From positions 62,001 to 126,000 of the forward strand of contig JAFGAL010000010.1 of assembly GCA_016933695.1 (NCBI GenBank): a DNA stretch of 64,000 nt. The letters are read 5' to 3'. The notes below the pieces were generated by a model that worked only from the letters and a program-made list of their open reading frames with translations, searched no databases and was not told the origin of the DNA. Below, one piece after another: positions 34,589 to 43,928 of the stretch. This stretch comes from Candidatus Zixiibacteriota bacterium (GTDB taxonomy: Bacteria > Zixibacteria > MSB-5A5 > GN15 > PGXB01). Position numbers and translations under genes: made by a program. The number at the start of each line of letters is the position of its first letter. The first letter of the stretch is position 1.

Positions 34589-36208
34589 ATGAAGAGTATG
34601 AACGAGCGATCTAACCGCTTGTTTGGCACCGCCTTATTTGCGATATTGCTATTGCTGGGATTGGGATGCACTCAGTCGGATAATGTTGCCGCACCGGTGG
34701 CGTCAACTCAGATCTCCATTAATCCCCAACGCCTGCCGGCTCCTCCGGAGGGGTATGCGTATGCGCTCTGGGTTGAGCCGGTAGAGGGTGACCCCATTTT
34801 TATCGACATTTTTGATTGGAATAGTGAATTATACAAGTTCACGGATACGACCGATGTCGAGAATAATCAAATCGAGCCGGTCTGGACGCTTAACATTGAT
34901 GTTCTTCATTCCAGTTACGCTTATCTGTCGCTGACCATTGAAAAACTTGATGAATTTACGGACACGACCGAGATGGGGCCGGTGATGTTGCAATCGGATA
35001 TTCACGATCCGGAGGAAGAACCCATCAAGATGGTATTCCCGTATAATCTCTGGGACGGAACGGGTTCGTTTTGCGTGGAAACCCCGACCGACAAGAATTC
35101 CAATTCGAATGATGATGGCGGCATCTGGTTTGCCATTTATGTGTACGATTCGGTATTGGTAAACGATACTTTGGGGTTCCTGGTTTCGACACTGCAGTTT
35201 GAGGATCGCGAGCTTGAAATCGATACCACATACTGGGTTTGTAACGAGTACAGCGGCCCGGATTGTATCGATTCAACTGAAGTGACGTCGGCAGATCCAT
35301 ATGACTGGCGAATTGTCGATACGCTGAATCTTGAAGAACTGGCCAATACCCTGGATACAATCGGCTATAGAAATCTTGATACTACTCTGATCGGAAATGT
35401 GTTTGTCAGTATTCTGGATACGCTGACCGACGGACTTGGCAATGATTCGATTGTTGCCCTGGATACGTTGGCATATGAGTATATACGATATGATGTTGTT
35501 GCGACGCCGGTTAATGTCGGCACGACGAATCGAATTGACACGGTTCGGTTGATAATAACCCCATCCGGAACCACCGCGGTTACCGCAACCATTCCGCCGT
35601 TTACAGATGTTAAATGGTTTTTTTCATATGGTCTGCGAGCCCGGACTGTATTTATCGATCGATTCACCGATGCCTTTGATGACCTGCCCGATTTGCAGGG
35701 AACCGACTGGCATTACAAAGGCTGGGTGATTTCGCCGTATATCGACACGGTAACATTCGGGAAGTTGTCCAAACCGGTCTGGCTTCCTGTTCAGTATGAG
35801 GTCTTTCTCAGTCCGTCTACCGGCGGGATGATATCGACGGGATCGTTCAAGAGTTTCTATCTGCCGGACGATGAAAATCCATATTCGATGAAGGGGCGAG
35901 TGCCTCCGTATCCCGGTGAGGATTTCCTGCAGAATCTTCCGGGCGGGCATCCGCCGTTGACGCTATGCGATGCGGCGCATCCAGCGGTAGCGGGAGGAAC
36001 AGTGTTTATTACGGTGGAACCGGACAATTTTGAGTCGGACACCACCAATTTCCCGTTAATTCTCATGACCGGGGGAATACCGTCGTATCAAAACGTCTCA
36101 AACCAAGAATGGCATTCGCAGATATTCGATCTGATCAATCGCTTCCAGGCGCTTAATGACGATCCGCATGGATGGCCGGCGTTGCTGGTAACGATCGACA
36201 GAAAATAA
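34589..36208 (+). CDS. Large lipoprotein of unknown function
   Basis: Predicted lipoprotein of 539 residues. The start at 34589 has TGAGGAGGAA upstream and a perfect promoter 37 bases before it, and it opens MKSMNERSNRLFGTALFAILL with lipobox GLGC. An in-frame ATG at 34481 also has a strong TAGGAGGT, and the frame is open between them, but that would put 36 residues ahead of the signal peptide. The mature protein is rich in Asp and Thr, repeats motifs with DT(T/L) such as FTDTTDVEN and FTDTTEMGPV, and ends without a sorting domain. No family is recognised. It is divergent from the zinc-ribbon/TPR gene and followed by a terminator. Confidence 0.65.
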   Translation: MKSMNERSNRLFGTALFAILLLLGLGCTQSDNVAAPVASTQISINPQRLPAPPEGYAYALWVEPVEGDPIFIDIFDWNSELYKFTDTTDVENNQIEPVWTLNIDVLHSSYAYLSLTIEKLDEFTDTTEMGPVMLQSDIHDPEEEPIKMVFPYNLWDGTGSFCVETPTDKNSNSNDDGGIWFAIYVYDSVLVNDTLGFLVSTLQFEDRELEIDTTYWVCNEYSGPDCIDSTEVTSADPYDWRIVDTLNLEELANTLDTIGYRNLDTTLIGNVFVSILDTLTDGLGNDSIVALDTLAYEYIRYDVVATPVNVGTTNRIDTVRLIITPSGTTAVTATIPPFTDVKWFFSYGLRARTVFIDRFTDAFDDLPDLQGTDWHYKGWVISPYIDTVTFGKLSKPVWLPVQYEVFLSPSTGGMISTGSFKSFYLPDDENPYSMKGRVPPYPGEDFLQNLPGGHPPLTLCDAAHPAVAGGTVFITVEPDNFESDTTNFPLILMTGGIPSYQNVSNQEWHSQIFDLINRFQALNDDPHGWPALLVTIDRK

Positions 36209-36228
36209 CATATAGACGAATTCGACAC

Positions 36229-36264
36229 AGGCCGGAGGTCGCCACCGACACCGGCCTTTTTTTA
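36229..36264 (+). terminator. Rho-independent terminator of the lipoprotein gene
   Basis: Stem AGGCCGG / CCGGCCT with an inner GGTCG / CCGAC extension, followed by TTTTTTT, 20 bases after the stop codon. Confidence 0.85.
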
Positions 36265-36403
36265 TGGGCGGGGGATAATTTGCGATTTTCGGTTTTCTTT
36301 CCCGAATATTTTATGTTTATTGACGGTATAGGTTTTGAACCAAGTGCAACTTTTTATGCGCTCAATCGTCTAACTTAAAAAAACGACAAGGAACATGGAT
36401 ACA

Positions 36404-36443
36404 CCCGGCCACCCTTTGGTCTGAACGGGTATACCGGGCCGGG
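36404..36443 (+). other. Hairpin in the long leader region of the efflux operon
   Basis: CCCGGCC (36404-36410) pairs with GGCCGGG (36437-36443), with an inner ACCC / GGGT pair. It lies in the 320 bases between the lipoprotein terminator and tolC. No open frame and no certain promoter are visible in this stretch; TTTACA (36538-36543) and TATAGG (36562-36567) are a weak pair just before the tolC ribosome-binding site. If the promoter lies upstream of 36400, the hairpin would be in the leader of the operon mRNA. Confidence 0.4.
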
Positions 36444-36585
36444 CCGGACGGAATGTGAAGCATGGCTGATACAACAGGTAATACAACCGATCGGTATCGC
36501 GCGGGAATCCGCTTCACGAAACAATCCGCATATTTCATTTACAGTGAAACGTATGAAGTCATATAGGATATAAGGAGACAATCGC

Positions 36586-37902
36586 ATGGCCTTTCGATAT
36601 TCCCTCCTCATGATTACCGCCGTCACAATTCTATTATTGGGCGGCACCGCGGTCGGAGATGAACTCACACTTGATGATTGCCTTGAGCTGGCTTTGCAGA
36701 ATCACCAGAATATGGTCGAGGCACGGGGACAGGTGGAGATGTACAACGGGTATCTCTGGAATGCCGCCGGCAGTGCTTTTCTGCCATATATCTCGGCATC
36801 AGGCTCGGTCCGCGAGTCGCACGCCAGCGGTGCGGAAGTTGTCAGCGGGATTGAAACCGGTCGCATTGTATCGGGAGTGTCAAAGTTCTATGGTCTCGGT
36901 ATCAGCGGCAGTATGACGCTGTTTAACGGCGGACGTTCGATTTTTAACTATCTCGGCGCGCGGGCGGATAAGAAACGGATGGAATACCTGCTGGAATCGA
37001 CCGAGCAGGACATTATCCTTACGGTCAAGCAGACCTATTTCAACTACCTGAAAGCGCAGGACAACCAGAAAAACAGCGAAGAAGCCGTTAAACGCGGTGA
37101 GGAGCAGTACAAACTGGCATCATCGCGGTACGAAGTCGGTGCGGCATCGAAGTCCGACGTTTTGAAAGCACAGGTGCAGTATGGTAATGACAAACTGATG
37201 TTGCTGGCGGCCGAGAATGCCGTTAAAACGACCCATGCCAATTTGTGTTACCTGATCGGGATTGACGTCAATTCCGGTGTGGAGTTTTCCACGCAGTTCC
37301 AGCAGCGGGAATACGAAAACACCGAGGAAAACGCCCTGAAATACGGGCTGGCGCATCACCCGGGGCTTTTGGCCAGTGTCAAGAATGTCACCTCCGCACA
37401 ATACGATGTTAAGTCGGCGTGGGGACGTTTTCTGCCTTCGGTATCGATCAATGTCTCGCGCGATTATTCCGGAAGTACCTGGAGTGAGGTCAGCAAACTC
37501 GACGACATCGACGGTCAGTGGACGATCAGTACCAGTATCAGTATCCCGATTTTCGAGCAATTCGGTCGTAAGTACGAACTGTCCCGGAGCCGGGCGTTAC
37601 TGAATAACGCGCGGGTGGCGGAGTCCTATACTCGCAATTATATTGCGGCGGAAATCAAGCGGGCCTTTCTGGAACAGGAGCGGACCAAACAGGCTCTGGT
37701 GGTGGCGGAAGAAACCGTCGCCGCCGCCAAAGAGGATTTCAACCTTGTTCAGGAAAAATACAATCTGGGTGCCGCGACCATTCTTGAGGTCCTGGATGCG
37801 CAGGTCAGCTTGGTCGAAGCGGAAAATTCACTGGTGGAAGCCAGGTACGATTATAATCTATCCGTTGCCAGTTTGGAAAAGGCAATGGGGGTCAAGCGCT
37901 AA
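36586..37902 (+). CDS. TolC-family outer-membrane efflux protein
   Basis: Outer-membrane channel protein of 438 residues with a signal peptide (SLLMITAVTILLLGGTAVG). It has the internal two-fold repeat of TolC proteins: the first half opens LTLDDCLELALQNHQNMVEARGQ, and the second half has VKNVTSAQYDVKSAWGRFLPSVSINVSRDY. Long helical stretches are followed by EKYNLGAATILEVLDAQVSLVEAENSLVEARYDYN, a typical end. Ribosome-binding site TAAGGAGA. It heads an operon with an adaptor, an ABC ATPase and three permeases, forming a complete MacAB-TolC-like tripartite exporter. Confidence 0.9.
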   Translation: MAFRYSLLMITAVTILLLGGTAVGDELTLDDCLELALQNHQNMVEARGQVEMYNGYLWNAAGSAFLPYISASGSVRESHASGAEVVSGIETGRIVSGVSKFYGLGISGSMTLFNGGRSIFNYLGARADKKRMEYLLESTEQDIILTVKQTYFNYLKAQDNQKNSEEAVKRGEEQYKLASSRYEVGAASKSDVLKAQVQYGNDKLMLLAAENAVKTTHANLCYLIGIDVNSGVEFSTQFQQREYENTEENALKYGLAHHPGLLASVKNVTSAQYDVKSAWGRFLPSVSINVSRDYSGSTWSEVSKLDDIDGQWTISTSISIPIFEQFGRKYELSRSRALLNNARVAESYTRNYIAAEIKRAFLEQERTKQALVVAEETVAAAKEDFNLVQEKYNLGAATILEVLDAQVSLVEAENSLVEARYDYNLSVASLEKAMGVKR

Positions 37903-37932
37903 ACACGGAAATCAGCCACGGGGTGTATAGGT

Positions 37933-39255
37933 ATGAGTAAAGGTAAAAAACGACTGTTCATCGGCGGAGGAATCGTCGTCGTCGTGGCGATTATCATCGC
38001 CAATCTTATGGGGGGCGGCAACAAGGGAATCCACGTTCAGGCCCAGAAGGTCGAAACGCTGGATATCACCGAAGAAGTTTCGGCATCGGGGTATATCCAG
38101 CCGGAAACGCGGGTCAATATCACGTCGGAAGTGACCGCGGAAATTATCGGTCTGCCGGTTAAGGAAGGGCAGACGGTCACCAAAGGGCAGTTGCTGATTC
38201 AACTCGACACGGTGCAGTTGCAGAAAGACGTGGACCAGTTGCGCTATTCTCTCGAGGAAATGGAGGCGCGCACTGGAGCCGCCAAGGCGTCGTTCGAGCA
38301 GGCCGAACTGGTGTATGAGCGTGAGAAGAAGCTGTATGATCGCGACCATTCCTCGGAAACATTGATGGAAAACGCCGAATATTCCTACTTGAATAACAAA
38401 TATATCTATGAGGCGGCCAAGAGTCAGACTCAGCAGACAGGGGCGATGTATGAGAAGGCTCTGGACAATCTGAACAAGACCAGAATCGTGGCGCCGATGT
38501 CCGGCGTGATTACGTACATGGACGCCGAGATCGGGGAAATCGCCCCTGCCCAGACCGCATACACGCAGGGGAAAACGCTGATGACGCTGTCCAATCTGTC
38601 GCGTTTCGAGGTCCAGGTCGACGTCGATGAGACGGAGATCAACAAGGTGCGTTTCGGGCACGAGGCGAAAATCGAAGTCGATGCATTTCCCGACACGGTT
38701 TTCCAGGGTGAAGTGGTTGAAATCGGCAACACGGCCGTGATCAGCGGCGCCGGCACCACCGAGCAATCCACCAATTTCAAAGTGAAGGTTTTGTTCAAGG
38801 ATACCGACGTGCCGATTCGCCCCGGAATGTCGGCCACGGTTGATATTATCACCAATACTCGTATCGATGCGTGTGCGGTTCCCTACGGGGCAATTGTCAT
38901 GCGGTCGCTTGATCCCGACTCCCTGGCCAATGCCGATCGCCATTCCGACAGTTCCGGCGGCCTAGTGCAATCGGCGCATGCCGCCGAACAGGGGCCCGAC
39001 TCGTTAACCGAAAAGCGTCATAACGGCAAAGAGAAAGAAAAGAAGGATGTCAAGGGGGTGTTTGTCATCCGGGACGAGAAGGCGGTGTTCGTACCGGTGG
39101 AAACCGGCATTGCGGATCAGAAAAACATCGAAGTAATGACCGGTATCACCAGGGACGACATTGTCATAACCGGACCGTTCCGAACGCTTCGGACTCTGGA
39201 AAGCGGCGCCACGATCAACTACAATCTGGAGTCGGAAGAGGAGAAATCGTTTTGA
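37933..39255 (+). CDS. MacA/HlyD-like periplasmic adaptor
   Basis: Membrane-fusion protein of 440 residues. One N-terminal membrane helix ([20 protein letters not shown]) anchors it. The lipoyl-like domain opens with [23 protein letters not shown] and [20 protein letters not shown] coiled-coil hairpin of about 90 residues follows, then [16 protein letters not shown] and a beta-barrel ([30 protein letters not shown]). A charged His/Lys/Glu insert lies at about 340-375. The C-terminal membrane-proximal domain ends [20 protein letters not shown]. It lies 30 bases after tolC. It connects TolC with the MacB-type transporter. Confidence 0.9.
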   Translation: MSKGKKRLFIGGGIVVVVAIIIANLMGGGNKGIHVQAQKVETLDITEEVSASGYIQPETRVNITSEVTAEIIGLPVKEGQTVTKGQLLIQLDTVQLQKDVDQLRYSLEEMEARTGAAKASFEQAELVYEREKKLYDRDHSSETLMENAEYSYLNNKYIYEAAKSQTQQTGAMYEKALDNLNKTRIVAPMSGVITYMDAEIGEIAPAQTAYTQGKTLMTLSNLSRFEVQVDVDETEINKVRFGHEAKIEVDAFPDTVFQGEVVEIGNTAVISGAGTTEQSTNFKVKVLFKDTDVPIRPGMSATVDIITNTRIDACAVPYGAIVMRSLDPDSLANADRHSDSSGGLVQSAHAAEQGPDSLTEKRHNGKEKEKKDVKGVFVIRDEKAVFVPVETGIADQKNIEVMTGITRDDIVITGPFRTLRTLESGATINYNLESEEEKSF

Positions 39256-39971
39256 TGGCACTGATTGATACCAAGGATCTGTGGAAAACGTTCGAAATGG
39301 GGGCTGTTCAGGTCCATGCGCTTCAGGGGATTACTCTGGCGATCAATAAGGGCGACTACGTGGCCATCATGGGGCCGTCCGGTTCCGGCAAATCGACGCT
39401 GATGAACCTGATCGGATGTCTGGATACCCCGACCAGCGGGGAGTACTTTTTGAACGATAAACTGGTCAGTACGTTGACCGATGACGAGCTGGCCTATATT
39501 CGCAACAAGGAAATCGGGTTTGTCTTTCAAACATTCAACCTGTTGCCCCGTGCCACTGCCCTGCACAATGTCGAACTGCCGCTGGTGTACAGCGGGAAAT
39601 CCCGGACGGTGCGGGAGGCGATGGCCAAAAAGGCACTGGAACAGGTGGACCTGGCGGATCGCATGACCCATCGTCCCAACGAATTATCCGGCGGACAGCG
39701 ACAGCGGGTGGCGATCGCCCGCGCCCTGGTCAATGAACCGTCGCTGATTCTCGCCGACGAGCCGACCGGTAACCTGGACTCCAAAACCAGTCTGGAAATT
39801 ATGGACTTGCTCGCTCGTCTGCACCAGGACGGCAACACGATTATCGTGGTGACGCACGATCACGAAGTGGCGCAGTTTGCCAACCGGGTGTACCATATTC
39901 GCGACGGCATGATCGAGCGCGAGGAATTTATCGATAAAACGGGCCAAACCACAAGTGAGACGCGGCAATGA
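39255..39971 (+). CDS. ABC transporter ATP-binding protein (MacB/LolD type)
   Basis: Soluble ABC ATPase of 238 residues. Walker [10 protein letters not shown] at about residue 38, the Q-loop [22 protein letters not shown] typical of the LolD/MacB group, signature [15 protein letters not shown], Walker [13 protein letters not shown] and the switch histidine in VVTHDHEVA. The ATG shares one base with the adaptor stop (TGATG), and its own stop overlaps the first permease (ATGA). It is the only ATPase for the three permeases that follow, so it probably energises more than one of them. Confidence 0.95.
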   Translation: MALIDTKDLWKTFEMGAVQVHALQGITLAINKGDYVAIMGPSGSGKSTLMNLIGCLDTPTSGEYFLNDKLVSTLTDDELAYIRNKEIGFVFQTFNLLPRATALHNVELPLVYSGKSRTVREAMAKKALEQVDLADRMTHRPNELSGGQRQRVAIARALVNEPSLILADEPTGNLDSKTSLEIMDLLARLHQDGNTIIVVTHDHEVAQFANRVYHIRDGMIEREEFIDKTGQTTSETRQ

Positions 39972-41188
39972 TTTTCTGGGAAGTGTTCAAAATGTCGGTG
40001 TCGGCGCTGAACACCAATCGTCTGCGCGGCTTTCTGACTCTGCTGGGTGTCATTATCGGGGTTACCAGTGTGATCACGATCATCTCCGCACTGGAGGGAT
40101 TGTCGCAGTCGATTCGGGCCGAACTCGAAGCGCTGGGACCGTCGACGTTTATCGTGACCAGATTCGGCATTATCCGCAGTGAAGAGGAGTTTCTGGAGGC
40201 GGTCAAGCGAAAACCGCTGAAGTACGAACATATGGAGGCCATTCGCGACGGGTGTGATTTGTGTGAACGGATGGCGGTGGCGTCGCATTTTCGGGTCGAA
40301 GCCAAGCATGACAACCGCAAACTGCGGCGGGTTCTGGTCGAGGGAGCGTCGGCGGGGATTATCGACATTGTTGACACAGAAGTCGAGTATGGCCGTTATT
40401 TCTCGGAAGAAGAGGAACACACCCGCAGTCGGGTGGCCTTTATCGGTTCCAACGTTCAGGAAGAACTCTATCCGGGCGTCGATCCCATCGGTAAATGGAT
40501 CAAATTGAACAATATCAAGTACCGGGTGATCGGTGTGGCCAAAGAAAAAGGATCGACATTCGACGACAATTCCGATCGTTTCGTCTCGATTCCGTACGCG
40601 ACCTTTGTCAAGGATTTCGCCTACCGCGGCATGGGATTGTCCATTTATGTCAAGGCCGCTTCGGTGGAACTGCTTCCGGAGGCGATGGATCAGGCGCGCG
40701 CGGTCCTTCGCGCGTTTCGCCATGTCCCGTACAACAAGGATGACGATTTCGGCATTGTCACGGCGGATGCGGTTATGGCGGTCATCAATGATATCACCAA
40801 AGTCATTCGTTTCGGCTTGATCGGCATTTCCTCCATCGCCCTGGTGGTGGGCGGGATTATTATTATGAATATCATGATGGTGTCGGTAACGGAGCGGACG
40901 CGCGAAATCGGCATTCGCAAGTCGGTCGGCGCCAGACAGCGGGATATCCTTCTGCAGTTTCTGTACGAATCACTGATCCTGTCGCTGGGAGGCGGCCTGA
41001 TCGGCATTGCCATCGGCGTGTTTCTCGGAGACGTGCTGATCGGTTTGATCGAGATGAATATGACGCCGTCGATGTTCGCCATTTCAATCGGCCTGATTAT
41101 CTCGATGGGAACCGGTCTGTTTTTCGGCATCTATCCGGCCATGAAAGCGGCACGGCTTCAGCCGGTAAAAGCCCTGAGTTATGAATAA
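39968..41188 (+). CDS. MacB/FtsX-type ABC permease 1
   Basis: Membrane protein of 406 residues with the MacB layout: an N-terminal helix ([22 protein letters not shown]), a large periplasmic domain of about 230 residues, and three C-terminal helices. Conserved elements are [30 protein letters not shown] and [19 protein letters not shown]. It overlaps the ATPase gene by four bases. It is clearly diverged from permeases 2 and 3, which resemble one another closely. MacB proteins act by mechanotransmission, moving substrates from the periplasm through TolC, or lipoproteins in Lol systems. Confidence 0.92.
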   Translation: MIFWEVFKMSVSALNTNRLRGFLTLLGVIIGVTSVITIISALEGLSQSIRAELEALGPSTFIVTRFGIIRSEEEFLEAVKRKPLKYEHMEAIRDGCDLCERMAVASHFRVEAKHDNRKLRRVLVEGASAGIIDIVDTEVEYGRYFSEEEEHTRSRVAFIGSNVQEELYPGVDPIGKWIKLNNIKYRVIGVAKEKGSTFDDNSDRFVSIPYATFVKDFAYRGMGLSIYVKAASVELLPEAMDQARAVLRAFRHVPYNKDDDFGIVTADAVMAVINDITKVIRFGLIGISSIALVVGGIIIMNIMMVSVTERTREIGIRKSVGARQRDILLQFLYESLILSLGGGLIGIAIGVFLGDVLIGLIEMNMTPSMFAISIGLIISMGTGLFFGIYPAMKAARLQPVKALSYE

Positions 41189-41206
41189 AGGAAGTGACGG
41201 GCAGTT

Positions 41207-42454
41207 ATGACATTGATGGAAGTCAAAGAAGGGATGATTCTGGCGATTGGCTCGCTGTCGGCCAATAAATTTCGGTCCGGTTTGACGATTCTCGGTGTGC
41301 TGATCGGGGTTTGGTCGGTTATTGCGATGTCGTCGCTGATCAAGGGTCTTGACGACGCGGTGCAGCAATCGATCAGCTCGCTGGGAAGCAATATTCTGTT
41401 TGTCGATCGCTTTCCGCCGGAAACCCATTATGAAGACCTTACCGAGGAACAGCGTAATTATAAACACATGTCGATGGTGGAAGCGACGGCAATCAAGGAT
41501 AACTGCCCGGCCGTCCTGGCGGTTTCTCCGGAAAACCATTTCTGGGCAAACGGCGGCAATATTATCAAATACCGCGACCGCAAAGCCAGCCAGCCGGCAA
41601 TCTGTGGTATCCTGCCCGACTATCAGAAAGTCCGCGACGTAGCGGTTTCGTCGGGGCGTTTTATCACCGAGGTTGACAATAACGTCCGCGCCAAAGTATG
41701 CGTGATCGGTGCGGATATCAAAGACGCACTGTTTCCCAATGAGGACCCCATCAACAAGGAAATCCGCATCAATAACGAACGGTTCACGGTTATCGGCGTC
41801 CGCGAAAAGAATGAGACGCTGTTCGGTGAGGACGACGGCGAGAACAACAAGGCGCTGATTCCGCTGGAAACGTTTATGAAGTTGTATCCATGGGATATCT
41901 ATTTAACGCTGACGGTCGGCGTGGTTGCACCGGATCAAATGGACATCGCCATTGAACAGATGACGTCGGTTCTGCGGCGAGTGCGTAATGTTCCGTACGA
42001 CAAGGAAAACAACTTCGCCATTTTCGGGCAGGAGAATATCCGGGAGATGGTGGGAGATATAACCAAGTACATCTATATTGCGATGGTCGTGATCTCATCG
42101 GTGGGATTGATGGTCGGTGGTGTCGGCGTGATGAATATCATGCTGGTATCGGTAACCGAACGAACGCGTGAAATCGGTGTGCGCAAGGCGATCGGCGCAC
42201 GGCGCAATAATATTCTCTGGCAATTTCTGGTGGAAGCCATGACACTGTCCGGAACCGGCGGTGTGATCGGCATTGGCACGGGAATCTTGACGGCGCTGTT
42301 GATCGGTATGCTGACGCCTGTGCCGTTCGGGGTGTCGCCGCTCTTTCTTTCTCTGGGATTTCTGGTCGCAATATCGGTCGGTTTAGTGGCGGGCATGTAT
42401 CCCGCCTATCGGGCCGCCAGTGTCGATCCGATTGAATCCCTGCGCTATGAATAA
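41207..42454 (+). CDS. MacB/FtsX-type ABC permease 2
   Basis: Membrane protein of 415 residues with the same layout as permease 1. The N-terminus has NKFRSGLTILGVLIGVWSVIAM and the C-terminal part has [41 protein letters not shown]. The end is MYPAYRAASVDPIESLRYE. It starts 18 bases after permease 1 with an AAAGGAAGTGA ribosome-binding site. It aligns with permease 3 over its full length with long identical blocks, so a tandem duplication is likely. It may pair with permease 1 or 3 as a heterodimer, or form its own transporter with the shared ATPase. Confidence 0.92.
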   Translation: MTLMEVKEGMILAIGSLSANKFRSGLTILGVLIGVWSVIAMSSLIKGLDDAVQQSISSLGSNILFVDRFPPETHYEDLTEEQRNYKHMSMVEATAIKDNCPAVLAVSPENHFWANGGNIIKYRDRKASQPAICGILPDYQKVRDVAVSSGRFITEVDNNVRAKVCVIGADIKDALFPNEDPINKEIRINNERFTVIGVREKNETLFGEDDGENNKALIPLETFMKLYPWDIYLTLTVGVVAPDQMDIAIEQMTSVLRRVRNVPYDKENNFAIFGQENIREMVGDITKYIYIAMVVISSVGLMVGGVGVMNIMLVSVTERTREIGVRKAIGARRNNILWQFLVEAMTLSGTGGVIGIGTGILTALLIGMLTPVPFGVSPLFLSLGFLVAISVGLVAGMYPAYRAASVDPIESLRYE

Positions 42455-42508
42455 CCTTTCATGATTGGCAATATCGTGATCATGTTACCGGCATGAGTCC
42501 ATGAAAGG
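42455..42508 (+). promoter_or_regulatory. Intercistronic hairpin covering the ribosome-binding site of permease 3
   Basis: CCTTTCATG (42455-42463) directly after the permease 2 stop pairs perfectly with CATGAAAGG (42500-42508), which overlaps the AAAGGGG ribosome-binding site (42504-42510). Pairing would lower translation of permease 3 or make it dependent on upstream translation. Confidence 0.5.
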
Positions 42509-42516
42509 GGATATCC

Positions 42517-43758
42517 ATGACATCGGCTGAACTAAAGGACGGGGTATTGCTGGCATTGGGCTCGCTGAATGCCAACAAATTTCGATCCGGTCTGACCATC
42601 CTGGGGGTGTTGATCGGGGTCTGGTCGGTTATTGCGATGACATCGCTGATCAAGGGGCTGGATGACTCGGTGCAGGAGTCGATCAGTGCTTTGGGCAGTA
42701 ATATTCTGTTTGTCAGCAAGTATCCGCCGGATACGGATTATGAAGACCTGACCGAGGAGCAACGTCACCGCAAGCCGATAACGCAGAGGGAGGCGGATGC
42801 GATTCGGGCCAACTGCCCGGCGGTCGCGGCGGTGTCGCCCGAGGATTATTATTTTGCGCCGGGCGGCAACGTGATCAAATACAAAAGCCGCCGCGCCAGC
42901 AATCCGTATGTCGTGGGGGTAATGCCCGATTTTATCCGGGTGCACAAGACGCCGCTGGCGATGGGGCGGTTTATCAGTGCGGTCGACAATCAAAATCGAC
43001 TCAAGGTGTGTGTGATCGGCGATGATATTGTGCACTCGCTGTTTCCCGATGATGATCCTATTGGCAAACAGATTCGAATCAACAATTATCGTTTCCTGGT
43101 GATCGGCGTTTTCGAGAAAAAAGACTCGATGTTCGACGAAAGTGACAACAACAAGGCGTTTATTCCTCTGGAAACATTCATGAAGATGTATCCCTGGGAG
43201 GAGGAGTTATGGCTGGCGGTCAGTGCCCGTTCGGCGGCGGAGATCGACGAGGCGGAAGAACAGATGATTACCGCCCTGCGTCTTCTGCGTAAGGTGCCGT
43301 ATGACGCGGAAAACGATTTCGCGATATTCGGGCAGGAGAATATCCGCGAGCAGGTGGGCAATATTACCAGTTATATTTATATCGCGATGATTGTTATCTC
43401 ATCGGTGGGCCTGATGGTCGGTGGTGTGGGGGTCATGAACATCATGCTGGTGTCGGTGACGGAGCGAACCCGCGAGATCGGGGTGCGCAAGGCGATTGGC
43501 GCCCGTCGCGTCAATATCATCTGGCAATTCTTAATCGAAGCGATGACGCTGTCCGGCACGGGCGGCCTGTTGGGAATCGGTGTCGGGGTGCTGACGGCGG
43601 TCGTTATCGACCTATTGACCCCGCTTCCGTTCGGCATTTCGCTGTTTTACGTGTCGCTGGGATTTATCGTGGCGGTTTCGGTCGGGCTGATTGCAGGGAT
43701 TTACCCGGCCTATCGGGCGGCGGCGGTCGATCCGATCGAATCCCTGCGTTACGAATAA
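42517..43758 (+). CDS. MacB/FtsX-type ABC permease 3
   Basis: Membrane protein of 413 residues and close paralogue of permease 2; NKFRSGLTILGVLIGVWSVIAM and the C-terminal [19 protein letters not shown] block are identical in both. Differences concentrate in the periplasmic domain (for instance PPDTDYEDLTEEQRHRKPI against PPETHYEDLTEEQRNYKHM), which is where substrate or partner contacts are expected. It has an AAAGGGG ribosome-binding site that can be masked by a hairpin. It is the last permease before the GWxTD genes, from which 167 bases without a clear terminator separate it. Confidence 0.92.
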   Translation: MTSAELKDGVLLALGSLNANKFRSGLTILGVLIGVWSVIAMTSLIKGLDDSVQESISALGSNILFVSKYPPDTDYEDLTEEQRHRKPITQREADAIRANCPAVAAVSPEDYYFAPGGNVIKYKSRRASNPYVVGVMPDFIRVHKTPLAMGRFISAVDNQNRLKVCVIGDDIVHSLFPDDDPIGKQIRINNYRFLVIGVFEKKDSMFDESDNNKAFIPLETFMKMYPWEEELWLAVSARSAAEIDEAEEQMITALRLLRKVPYDAENDFAIFGQENIREQVGNITSYIYIAMIVISSVGLMVGGVGVMNIMLVSVTERTREIGVRKAIGARRVNIIWQFLIEAMTLSGTGGLLGIGVGVLTAVVIDLLTPLPFGISLFYVSLGFIVAVSVGLIAGIYPAYRAAAVDPIESLRYE

Positions 43759-43910
43759 TGTTCCGCCGGCATGGTTATACCCTTCGGCCGGTTATCAATA
43801 AGGTCCCGCAAGGCCGATGTCCCCTTCAGATTTTGCGTATTTATCATTGAGGGAATTAGATATTGCCTAAAGTTTAACGTCTATATAGATTAGAGAAGTT
43901 TGACCAAGGC

Positions 43911-43928
43911 AGGAGGGTTATCGTTATC
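43911..43928 (+). promoter_or_regulatory. Strong ribosome-binding site placed before an ATC codon
   Basis: AGGAGGG at 43911-43917 lies eight bases before ATC at 43926-43928. No ATG, GTG or TTG stands at a suitable distance. The following codons encode a complete signal peptide, so the ATC is the best candidate start of the GWxTD gene. Confidence 0.5.
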
